Positions 46,264 to 56,553 of a DNA stretch of 64,000 bases are shown in pieces. Under the pieces are notes generated by a model that saw only the letters and a list, made by a program, of their open reading frames with translations, was not told the origin of the DNA and did no database searches. Within the stretch, counting starts at the first letter, position 1. Each line of letters begins with the position of its first letter. Source of the DNA: Symsagittifera roscoffensis (taxonomy: Eukaryota; Xenacoelomorpha; Acoela; Convolutidae); contig NC_087068.1 in assembly GCF_963678635.1 (NCBI RefSeq), positions 57,273,896 to 57,337,895 on the forward strand, written 5' to 3'. Both the position numbers and the translations under genes were made by a program.

Positions 46264-46640
46264 TTCTCCGCGAAAAATTAACTAATCATATACTTTTCAG
46301 CAGCGCAAAAACGTTTGAGTTCGGGGATGAAATGGCGGGAACAAATGGCGGGAGAGACCCCACAATAGCACCCGATGGGTAAAATGTTAATTCTGCAATA
46401 TAAGCAGTTATAAACTGCAAAACTCAATGGTAGTAAATAAAGCGACTAAGAATTAGTACGCTAAAACAAATCAGCAGCATATAGTTCGGGCGTACACCAG
46501 TCCCGCCGAAGGTCTATTTGCGTCACAAAATGACTTAACAAGGGTACTAAAATTAACGCCAAAGGCAGTAAAAGAATTTAACGAAAAGATTACTGAAGAA
46601 AAGTTTTGTTGTGTGGCATCGATAATCTCAAAAATGAGAT

Positions 46641-48350
46641 CTAAGCAGCATTCCGGTTTGCGGCTCGGTTGACTGTCCACCTCCTAAGTTCGTCGAGCGT
46701 CATCGGTCGGCCTAATAATTCTATCGCGGAAATGATGTAAGGGGTATTAAGCCAGTCTGGATCAAATACAATTGATGTCGTCGTTGCCTCTATTGATTCG
46801 GAGGGTAAGCCCGATAGGTGAAGTTCTGACATGCGGACCTCAGGGCTGAATTGAACCTTCCTGAGCGAACCAATTGGGGAGAGTGATAGGGAAGGCTTTA
46901 TATAAATTGACTGTTCGGATCCTCCTTCCGATAAAGTGACTACCGATGGATGCCATGGGGAAGAGGTTGACGTGGAAGTTATCTCTACCACGTCAATTTG
47001 ATGGCTTTCCAGTTCGCTTGTAATCGCTTCAATCGATGAGCAATATGGGGGAGTGTGGACTTGAGGTAGCGCGTCTGGCCATTCGTCGTTGTTATCCACT
47101 AACCTAGTGAACACTCTCTCTGCCAGCATCGTCGGGGGTTGTCTAGATCGCATAGGTCTTATGTTGTGGCGACAATGTGTATCGGGCAGTTTTTGGGCGG
47201 TGGTGTTTTCATCGGCGATGAGGCCTTCCTTTTGGCCGTACCCGTCAGTTTAGTTCGTATCTTGGTAGGGGTCGGCTCATTTGCTTGGCTATCTATATCC
47301 ACCGTTGTGTCCGGTTCTGCGTTCGTTTGAGTTAAATTCACTTCGGGGTTTTTTCTGGTAATTGGGTATCTTCTGGTTACTTGTATCTACTTCTTCATAA
47401 CTGTCAAGGTAAATAAGCGGTGGGGTTGAATGTGGAACTGTATTGTTTTCTCCTGAATCTAGGTCAATCATTGGAATCTCTGCCTTTTCCTCATTAGATT
47501 TGATCTGTTTCGGGGTTTCTTCTTTAATGTCCGTTCGTTCTTGTAATGAATGATCTGGTAGGTTTTTAGAATCGGTTAGGGTTTGTATCTTTAAATCTTT
47601 TAGCAGAATTAAGTCGCTGGCATCGTCTTCGGATAGTGTTTTTACTGGAGAATTCGTCAATCTACTTTCCGTTGTACTAATTCTTGAGCAGACGGGTTTG
47701 CCCGGCGGGCTTGTCTCATGGCCACTTTCGAGGCCAATGGAGAACCACAAGCGTTTTCGCTGTTCTTCCTCCTCTCTCAGGAGTGTCTCTCATGAGCTGT
47801 TTATAGCAGCGTTCCGCCTCGCAATATCTAGTTCCTCAAATTTGGCTTGGAGGTTTCTTTTTTTCTGAGTCGCCTTTCAGCTTCTGAATCAGGAATTTCT
47901 CTGAGGTTTTATAATCTTTCTCGGTCCTTTGGTTGCGTAGAATTTCGCCAATTGGTTTTTCTTTCTAGGGCTAACCTTCTTCGGGGCAGATTGTCTTTTA
48001 ATGGCTAAATCAGATTAACGTATCATTTTCCCATTTTTTAGTGTAATTGTATGATCTGACTCCCTTACTATTTCCTCCTTAAGTTCTCTATAGAGTGATT
48101 CATTCTTAAATCTATCCTGTACTTTTCTATCGATAGTGGTCTTACCCAGCGGGTTGTTCAACACGGGATTTTTGACGCCTAGAACATCTCTTTTTTCAGC
48201 GCGGGAGAAAACTTTTACAGGAGAGCCAGCGCTAGTAGGGACGTATCTCACTGCATTAGAGATATCATCTGACGAAGATGAGTTCTCGTCCAGGTCTTCA
48301 TCTTCAATATTATCGGGAGTGTCCCAGTCTGGTCTTCTATCCCGGCACAT
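46641..48350 (-). pseudogene. Tail region after integrase (family B), broken
   Basis: Three frame pieces (48350-48015, 47750-47289, 47153-46641) follow the integrase. They are Ser/Thr/Pro-rich with acidic patches (for example DNIEDEDLDENSSSSDD), similar in style and position to the family A tail but not alignable by eye except for a SDHTITLKNGKMIR segment that equals the GPY/F-like piece. Stops and frameshifts lie between. Confidence 0.7.
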
Positions 48351-48356
48351 GAGTTT

Positions 48357-49150
48357 TCAGCCTTTATCTATGCATAACAAGGTTTTATTCCAATCTAGGT
48401 TGTTTGAGGATGGTGGTTTGACTAAATTATGCCATATAGTGTATAGGGATCTACCGAAGTGTGCTTCAAAAGGGGAGCAGTTTAGCGATTGTTGAGTTAC
48501 CGTTCTTAGACATTTTATTATCTGCAATAGTGCGGATTCTAGCGAAGGTTTTGGGTATTCTTGTGCCATGACCAAGAGTGTTTCTTTAATGGTTATAACT
48601 AATCGCTCGACCAAACCCGTAGCTCTATGGTCACCCACTGGGCTAAATATGACGTTGATGTTATGCTCCTGACAAAATTCTCTAACTTCTTTAGAGATAA
48701 AACCTGACCCCTGATCCGTTCTAATAGTTCTAGGTATCCCATGTAAAGGTATATATTTGCTAGGAAAACTTATGATTGATTTAGCCGATGTGCTGGATGT
48801 ATTTTATCCCCATGTTGGCGGTAGCGGACCGGCAAAGTTTAATTCCATTTCTTGATTTGGTTCTTCGAACGTTGGGAGTTTTCCGAGATTAATATGATTT
48901 GCGAGAGGTTTCAAATTTTACCTGCCTTAACGCACTCGATGCAATTTTCCCCGTGGGCTTGAATTTCACTATAAATTTTCGGCCACCAGATGTATTGAGT
49001 TGCCAGACTTTTCATCGCGAACTGGCCTGGGTGGGCTTCTTGTAATCTATGAAGCATTGTCGATCTCAGACATGCCGGGAAAACTAATCTGTCGTCAAAA
49101 TAAATTCATTCTCCGCTGAATGTAAATAGTTAATGTATGCTTTATAATAA
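48357..49150 (-). pseudogene. Integrase (family B), dead
   Basis: The zinc region reads LQEAHPGQFAMKSLA ... CIEC, with the first His replaced by Gln. In the core the first catalytic Asp is Asn (MELNFAGPLPP, near 48840). The second Asp (RTDQGSGFI) and the Glu (TGLVERLVIT) remain. Frame breaks occur around 48810 and 48920. Confidence 0.85.
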
Positions 49151-49685
49151 TTCCCCAATTGAGTAATATCTTGTTTTTGGTCTTCTTCTATATTTTTAAT
49201 GATTTTTATCAATATAAGGTCTTGTTTAGATAATAATGACATAACTTTCGAACCGAATATTTCGGACCACGAGAAAACATTTTTATTTTAACTGATTTCG
49301 AGCTTTTTTCCTTACTAGGTGTTCTTTCCGAGGGATTACCCGATGGGTTACTAGTACTTGGTGTTAGAGTATGAGTGTTTTTATTGTTGGGATGTTCAAG
49401 TTGTTCTGATAGTTTGAGTTGTTCGGCCATATCTTTCAAAGTTTAATAGTTAGTGGAAAAACCGATAATTTTGCAGGATGGATCGCAGTCTTATGTTCGT
49501 GAATGTAAATTTTGGCACACTGAAACTTTAGAGTGTTTCACGATAGCTTGGAAAGTTTCAGCGGCATTCGCATTTCATTTGTCACGTTCTATTTCTTAAC
49601 TGTTCCTATAATCCATCGATAGGCCAATCGTATTGCAATACGTGACGTCATGCGCTAAGACTTGTTGAGAAAATTTGTTTCTTAT

Positions 49686-50291
49686 TTACGGCCAAGAATA
49701 TCTAGGCATCAAGTGATCGAAACCTAGGAGAGTACTAATTTGGTTTACCGAAGCGATAACAAATTTCTCGTCGTCAAGCGAAACTGGTACGGGTTCACCC
49801 GATGGGTGTCTAGATAGATACTCAACAAATCCCATATCCTTATCCGGCAAATGTTCGACGGTAAAGTCGAATAGTAGTAATTTGTCCGCCCAACGGGTGA
49901 GGCGAGATTGAGCCGTTTTTGTGTTTTCATCATCTGTTAGCGCTCCAATTAAAGCTTTATGGTCAGTTAGAATGGAGAACTGTTTGCCCAACAGGTAGTT
50001 TTTAAAATGATCTAATGCCCACACTAGACCCAACAATTCGAGTTCATTGGTGCTATATTTTAGTTCGGATATGTTTAGGAATCTACTAGCGAACGCTACG
50101 GTCTTCCAGGTCCCCCGATAGTCTTGTTCAACGGACGCGCCCAGTCCTAAATGTGAAGCGTCGCATTTCACTCTGGTATTCAAATTTACATCAAAATGGT
50201 GATTGGTTACTGTGTTGCAGATTTTTTTCTTGATTTTTTCAAACGCCTCGGCGTAGACCGTGGACCAATTAAATGGTATATTCTTTTGCAT
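49686..50291 (-). pseudogene. RNase H domain (family B), frame still open
   Basis: 201 codons with all usual motifs: VKCDASHLGLGASVEQ (catalytic Asp), FASRFLNISELKYSTNELEL (Glu), ILTDHKALIGAL (Asp) and the chromatin-side HLPDKDMGFVEYLSRHPSGE. Contrast with family A, where the first Asp is lost. Upstream and downstream frames are broken. Confidence 0.88.
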
Positions 50292-50315
50292 TAGTTCTCT
50301 AAAGTAAGTAGTTCT

Positions 50316-51300
50316 CTAAAGTGCTGATAAAGACGCTAGATTTGGGATGAATTTCTTGAATTGGTTAATCGATCCCATTACTGATCTTATATTTTTGATA
50401 AAACCTAGTTCTTTTAGATTTCTGATTGCCTCTGGTTTATGTATTAGTGGCGTCGTCCCTTTCGCGTCGATTTTAAATCCTAGCCATTCTATATTATGAA
50501 TCAGAAACGTACACTTTTCCCATTTTTTGGCCAATCCTTCATCGTCTTATGTTTTTAAAACGTTAATAATTAATTTGCGGTGCTGTGTTCGTCTTCGCTA
50601 CCCACGGTAGCAATTAGGATATCGTCAAGATAAAAAAGTGTATTTGGTAATTGTTTTGTCAAACGGTCCATTATGCGTTGAAATTCATTGGGCATATCGC
50701 TTAACCCGTAAAATTTAGTTTTAAAACGATAGGAGCCTGTCACATCTCCCCCTTCACGATATTGAAGTTACATTGGTTGCTTGCTTTTTTGGATAGCGGT
50801 ATTTGACTATATGCATATTTTAGATCGATTGATGAGAACCAAATTTTGTTTTCGTCGTGTCCGCTAATTGGCACTGCGAAGCTATCGATTAGTTCAATTA
50901 GGTTAGGCATTTGATATCTATTACGAAATATCAGTTTGTTTAGCAATTTTGAGTTTAATGCTAATTTAATTGATCCGTCCCTTTTAGCTGTGATTACAAT
51001 GGGGGAGATAAAACAATCTTCAGATCATCTAGACAATTTTTTAATGAAGCCATCTCTTAGTAGTTGGTCGATGCATAATTTCACCTTAGGGAGAAAATGG
51101 ATTGAAATGCGTTTCCCTTTTACCTGTATCGGTTTTATAGGTTCGTTAAAAAAGGTGTTAACGATAAAATTCTTTGATCTACCGGATATTTTTATGAGGT
51201 CGGGAAATCGGCTTGATATGTACGCCTTAAACTCACTTTGTAATGGTGTGCCTTGTTCCTGGTCTGGTTTTCTGTCCGATGCGAATTTTTCTTGATTGAC
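50316..51300 (-). pseudogene. Reverse transcriptase (family B), broken
   Basis: YQMPNLIELIDSF, IWFSSIDLKYAYSQIPL and QCNFNIVKGEM precede a frame break near 50740. The catalytic box FYLDDILIATVGSEDEHS is intact near 50620 in another frame. Connection sequence IEWLGFKIDAKGTTPLIHKP and VMGSINQFKKFIPNL follows. Confidence 0.88.
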
Positions 51301-51375
51301 GTCTGTCCCGATGGGAGATCTATTCGGGGTCTTCCGTAACTCTGGCCCAATGGGTGGTGGTTGCTTCTGGAGTAT

Positions 51376-51660
51376 TTATATTGCCAGATTCGGCAGTATG
51401 TCAATTCCCAGGAGATTTCTTTCCGCTCCTTCGGTAATGAACAGTCTTTGATCTTTGGCGTCCCAACCCTTCGATCGAATCCTCACACAAACTTTTCCAA
51501 TGATGTTTATTGTACTCCCGAAGCCCTGAAATGCTTTCTTCGTGATTTCGTCCACTGCTTCTATCTTTAAGAATCTATCTCGTATTTTCAATTCATGAAG
51601 TAGGTCTTTCTTCATAAATGAAACTGGACCGCTGAGTCAATCTGAATTTCGGTTTTGGAA
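51376..51660 (-). pseudogene. Protease region (family B), degraded
   Basis: FMKKDLLHELKIRD, INIIGKVCVRIRSKGWDAK and LFITEGAERNLLGIDIL match the family A protease collinearly. The active site lies at a frame break and reads QIDSAVQF instead of D-S-G. Confidence 0.75.
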
Positions 51661-51889
51661 GAGCAAGGATTGCAATTTCCCAGGGATACCATCGGCGTCT
51701 TTTTTAGTTCTAGGCCCTCATGATTGAATACGGTTCTCACTCCACGCTCAATCTTATCTTCAACTGCATTTTTTTGGTTATCCGTGTCCACCGCTAAAAC
51801 TAAAAAACCATCCAGGTTGAAATCGAATTCGGGAGTCTCCTGCGGGTTAGCCCGGTAATTTTTTTTCGGGAGGTGTTAGGTTTTGTTCG

Positions 51890-52424
51890 ACAGCATTCGT
51901 TTCTGTTCTTGCTGTGCTTCTGCAGCGCTTTGCGAAATGTCCTTTACGGCCGCACGTGTTGCAGTTTCTATCTCTAGCTGGGCATGTGGTTAGATGTACG
52001 TTCTTGAACTGCTAACCGCAGTTTCAACATTTGTTGCTTTCGACAATATTTAGGGTTAGTTCGTTTTTTACATATTGTGATCTTTGTACCGCATTATAAA
52101 CAGGGAGTTTTAGGTACTGTTGATGTATTTTGGTACCTTTCTTGTGGACAAGTACATAAGATAACACGTTTTCTGGGGTTAGGTATTCGATGCAGAGTTT
52201 CTTGTGGATCTCAACGTTTCGCATATTTGTAATGAAAATATCTCTGACTAGTTCTGACTCGAGTTCGCCCAATTTACAATTTTTTGCCAATTCAGATAAT
52301 GTTTCGTGGAATTTTTCTAGTGACTCGTTTTCTTTCTGTCTTCGGCCAAAGAATTTATTGTAGGTTAGGTTTGTAGAAACCGTAAATGTAGTTTTTAGTA
52401 ATTCCCAGAATTCTGCAAAATTAA
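51890..52424 (-). pseudogene. gag fragment with Cys/His box (family B)
   Basis: Starts mid-gene at the fusion with the LTR remnant. It reads AEFWELLKTTFTVSTNLTYN, LGELESELVRDIFITNMRN, then a first Cys/His-like box (one Cys lost to a stop) and CNTCGRKGHFAKRC (CX2CX4HX4C). The match to family A gag (EFYELLESTFMKSTNITFER) is clear. Confidence 0.82.
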
Positions 52425-52479
52425 TAGCTAAGTATAACTTAAAGGTTAAACTGTTAACAATAAGATATCACATTTAACA
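52425..52479 (-). repeat. 5' LTR remnant of the family B element (55 bp)
   Basis: Same as 46209-46263 with two differences. Joined directly to gag, so everything from LTR base 56 to mid-gag was deleted. Confidence 0.9.
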
Positions 52480-52654
52480 GTTAGCAAGATCAAGACAAAT
52501 TTCTATGGCAAGACCAAGAAAAGTGGCAATACAAAAAAAATGCTGCTTCTTTATATTCTAGGTTGAATACTTTTTTCTCCGATAAATGTTACGGCGGCTC
52601 CATATTGGGTCTTTTTTGCAATCCAAATTGAGAGTATGTTAAAGTGAACTGAGA

Positions 52655-52879
52655 TCATTTTAATGTCTTGGAAAACGGTTTTATATAATGCACTGGTTGT
52701 GGGAAAAAATTAATTTTGCAGTTTTGATTGCCATAGCAAGCAAACTTTTTGAATCTTCCGATTTGACTTTGATCAATCCTTTCTATTTCATCATACAACT
52801 TGTTTGACGTCACAAAACGAAACGAAAACTCATACGCAGTCGTACCAATGAATGTTTCATAAAGTGTCAAGTCTCTCTG
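52655..52879 (-). CDS. Possible terminal exon of an unrecognised gene
   Basis: 75 codons including TGA, opening after AAATTAG: QRDLTLYETFIGTTAYEFSF then SNKLYDEIERIDQSQIGRFK and NCKINFFPQPVHYIKPF. The protein-like composition stands out, but the acceptor has a weak pyrimidine tract and no family is recognised. Confidence 0.4.
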   Translation of the reverse strand, partial: QRDLTLYETFIGTTAYEFSFRFVTSNKLYDEIERIDQSQIGRFKKFACYGNQNCKINFFPQPVHYIKPFSKTLK

Positions 52880-53189
52880 CTAATTTTTTTTCCATCATGA
52901 TTCAGTTCCATCTTCAAATGCTATTTTAAAAAAATTTTCTGTGTTAACTTTTTTTTTCTCGGGTAAATTAGATATTAATTATATCAAAAGACCTCATCTG
53001 ACGTTTATTCGAGGTAATACATCTTAACACGATATCACGTACCACTTCAATGTTGGCACGAGGAAAATCTGTTAATGAAATTTTGCTTAACTTGGTTACT
53101 GAACTTGGTTAATTTTTTAGAAATATTTAGAATTAAAAGCTTTCTATCAAAACGTGGTTATACTGTCCCGCAACAAGCGTCCATGGATT

Positions 53190-53830
53190 TTAATCGATTA
53201 TATTGTCAATAAAATTACAAAACAACCGATTAAAATCCATTAAAATTGATTATAATCCTAACATTTTTTGGGCCAATACAATCCATTACAATCAATTATA
53301 ATCGATTATGATGGATTTTTTCAAGAGATAATTTGTGAAATTTTAAACTTTTTTCAAAGTTATCTCGTTTCCTGTTTCCTGCATTTGCTACGTAATACGT
53401 TTCATAAAATGTTACAATTCACATTAGAATTTACATTTTTTTGTCTCATATTGAAAATTATATGTTTATATATTATGGTTTGAACGGTGTTGGGGGGAAT
53501 AATTAATGGCAGAACATTTAATTTAGTTCAAAAATTAAATGTATTATGATCGATTACAATGGATTATAATGGATTTTTATTGCAAAAATAATCTTTTATA
53601 ATGGATTATCCTGGCAAAATTAATCGATTTCAGTGCCAAAAATAATGCATTATAATCGATTATGATGGATTATAATGGATTATTATTTTTTCAAAAATAA
53701 TCGATTATAATGGCAAAATATTCGATTTCGTGATCTGAGTCGTACATCTGTAATAGATTATAACGAATTATTTTTGTCTCGAGAATCAATTTTAATTGAT
53801 TAGAATCTGTGGGCGCTCAGTGCGGGTGCA
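53190..53830. repeat. Degenerate TAATCGATTA-type repeats in two blocks
   Basis: Blocks at 53190-53310 and 53540-53830 built from ATTATAATCGATTATAATGG-like units flank about 230 bases of different sequence. The layout resembles 39237-39990, so this may be an element with repeat-built ends. Confidence 0.65.
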
Positions 53831-54502
53831 ATAATTCTTATAACTCTATAATAAGTACACTTTTGATAATCTCAGTCTTAAGAAACCAGCAAATTATGGT
53901 TAAAAGAGAAAACCCGTGTTCTAGAAATTTACAAAAAACAAATTGATTTATCAAACAAGTTCCAAGAAGTTCTTGAATCAGTAAAGTGCTGAAAATGAGG
54001 GGTTTTGGACCGGTTTAAAAGGGGTTTATTTTTGTCAAAGGCTTCAATTGAAACCTTTTTCAAAGGGTCCAGCGTTTGACACTAATTTATGACAGGTTTT
54101 TCCGACATAGCATTATCAAGTTTAACTTTTTGTAACAGGCTTTTTGTGAAAATATATACTAATTTTGAAGAGGGAACGCACAAGAAAGTCAACTTTTAAG
54201 TCAAAGCCGTGGTCCAAAAACTGCTCAAAATGGCGCATAACTTTTTGTCAAATATGGTAATTTTTAGCTTTTCTCTGGAGCACAATCACTTAAAATGATA
54301 TGCGAAATTGATAAAATTTGCCCCCCAAAATTTGCCCCGTCAAAATTTTGAATCAATTTGGATTCCGCACACATTACTAGTGGTTTAAAATTGAATGCAA
54401 CTTTCAAAAAATCACACGCTATTACTTAAGAGTTACATCTTTCATCTTTTTTCTTTGAGGGAAAGCTCTTATAAACACAATTGCGTACTGTTTCAAAACC
54501 AA
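53831..54502. other. Non-coding stretch
   Basis: No recognised gene or element. Confidence 0.4.
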
Positions 54503-55020
54503 ACAAGACTGCTCGTATCAGGGCGAAGCCTTGAATGTTCCCAGTGCCTTTTAAGGTCTATGAAAAACATGAAAAAATTAATTGCTATAAAACAAAATTC
54601 AAAATTTTTTAAAAAATGAAATTTTTTGTGAAAACATCCCCCAGCACGTCATAATAAGTACAAAAAGAGAGATTTCGTTCCTTCTAACAAATCAATTATG
54701 GCAAATAAGCTTCGTTCAACTAATTTGGAACGATTTAGAAGACGGATTAAATCTCCGCTTACGCGTTAATAGCACAAAATATATCGTGCGTTAGTTGTCC
54801 CCAATTGACCAAAATGGCAATCTTTAAACCCTCATAACTTTAAAAAACGTGATCACAGGTGAAATATTTCTTCAAATTTAAGCTCAGGACAACAATAGCT
54901 TTCGAATGTTATTTAAAAAATTCCGTCAAAAATGGCTAGATAAAAAGTCGAAAATTGTCTGAAGAAAAAAACCCACCCCGAGCACAAATATTCCGTTACT
55001 TTCGTTACGAAAGTCGGAAC
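54503..55020 (-). mobile_element. Hairpin-ended (Helentron-like) element
   Basis: Full copy from AACAAGACTGCTCGTATCAGGGC (3' end) to TTTCGTTACGAAAGTCGGAAC (5' end). Its 5' terminal 54 bases are repeated once more directly after it (55021-55074). Confidence 0.75.
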
Positions 55021-55074
55021 AAAAACCCACCCGAGCACAAATATTCCGTTACTTTCGTTCGAAAGTCGGAAAAA

Positions 55075-55319
55075 TTAACAAATTCTGAATAACGTCTTGA
55101 AAAAGTAACTAGTGTTTGAAGCTTGTGGAGAATTGGCTAAATCGACGCTTAAAATTGATGCTTATTTCTTTAATTGAGCCTTTTATTCCGAAGATCGAAC
55201 AAACCAGCTGTGTTTGCGTCTGCCATAATTTACAACTATTACATAAATTTTTTAATATTAGATTTTCTACTATTAAATGAAGTTCTAATTCTGCAACAAT
55301 GATTTTTTGAGAGTGACTC
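55075..55319. other. AT-rich stretch with an open frame of doubtful status
   Basis: The minus strand is open over 55109-55321 but has no splice or family support. Confidence 0.3.
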
Positions 55320-56550
55320 AATCTTTCCCGTCAATCTAGAGGGGAAAAATAGATTCGCGAACGTCTTCCTATGATAGGTTTTTCTTAGCAAAAGTTTTCT
55401 CGACGTTCTTAGATCAAGTTTTCGACCGACCGACTACGGATCTTTTTGGATAAATCTGTAGATTTCAGGGATTGCTTCTCTAGGTCCGTTCTCACTCTCT
55501 AACTTAACGGCACCGCAAAGTGGTCCCTTTGGTAGTGAATTCAGCGGGGCGACCGAGATTCACTACTATCCACAATCCCGAAAGGGTTAAGTTGGTGGCA
55601 ACTACTCTGTACTGTATTCTGTTACTTGCCCCTTTCTATGCTTCTCTTGCGGCTGTCTCGCCGATCACAAGAATTTCCAGTAATACTTAAATTCAGATAA
55701 AAATTGGTCCAAATACAGAAGGGTCTAGGCGGCCCGAATATAATCTAGTAATCTAATCAAAAGGAAAGGGTCCGCGATCAATCAACACAATTGCCTAATT
55801 GCAATTCGAGTTCCAAATAACTTAGCCAGTAATTGTCTCTTTTCTAGAGAATCTTAATTACTGAATTACCCACAGTAATTCCGCTCAATCACTCAGTTCA
55901 ACCTACTAAAATTAATAGTGTCGCTAAGGATCACTATTCCTTTGAGGTACTTTGACTGATCTCTTTACCTCGCAATTCCTGATTCTCTAACTATTGAGAA
56001 CCCAAATAATTTCACTACTAGTTATCTCTCTCTTTAGCAATTATTGTTCTCTAACTAACTGAGAACCAACCGTTCGCTCTCAGAGCACAATTGTTCTTCT
56101 CTTGCTAACGAGAACCGACTATTCTCTCTAGTAATTCACAGTGTTCTCTAACTAACTGAGAACCCACTACTCTTAATAGTAGTTATCAGTGTTCTGCCTA
56201 AGGGTAGGCTGCTTGATATTCTCTATAATGTTTGCCTATTTGAGTTTTAGTTATAGTTAGAGTTATGTCTTCCCTACAAGTCTTGACATTTACTTTGGTA
56301 CCCATTTCGCGAGGTCTTAGCTGAATTCTTCCTCTGACGCCACTAGTCTTAAGTTCCAAGTTCATTATAGGCATCTCTAACTAAGTTGTGCAAATATCAA
56401 GTCCAATTTCACCTCCAAACCGAGTTATGTTTAATTAACCAATTGTTTACTCAGCTACTTAGCTTAATAACGAATCAATCTTACGCTCAGGTCGCTATAG
56501 CATGTAATGCAGTAGAATCACCAATTCTACAATATCACTAAGTAAAGGGG
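55320..56550. repeat. Hairpin-rich block of unknown origin
   Basis: Markedly less AT-rich than its surroundings. Holds at least three copies of GTTCTC-TAACTAACT-GAGAAC or close variants (near 55985, 56047, 56149), one GTTCTTCTC...GAGAAC, CTACTCTTAATAGTAG, and AGTAATT...AATTACT. No protein frame was found. It abuts the outer end of the right inverted arm. It could be an LTR or leader of another element. Confidence 0.5.
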
Positions 56551-56553
56551 TAT

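Larger units (their letters stand above)
45927..52479 (-). mobile_element. Ty3-like LTR retrotransposon, family B, decayed
   Basis: 6553 bp flanked by GTTAG (45922-45926 and 52480-52484), a 5-bp target duplication. The 3' LTR is 45927-46263 with TGTTAA/TTAACA ends. The 5' LTR keeps only its first 55 bp (52425-52479) and is then fused to the middle of gag, so the primer site and gag start are deleted. Domain order on the minus strand is gag, Cys/His box, protease, RT, RNase H, integrase, tail, as in family A, and proteins are clearly related, but LTRs are unrelated. Confidence 0.92.

Noticed and set aside
47139-47330. Plus-strand open frame with hydrophobic stretches
   Set aside because: It is the complement of the family B tail region and has no independent support.
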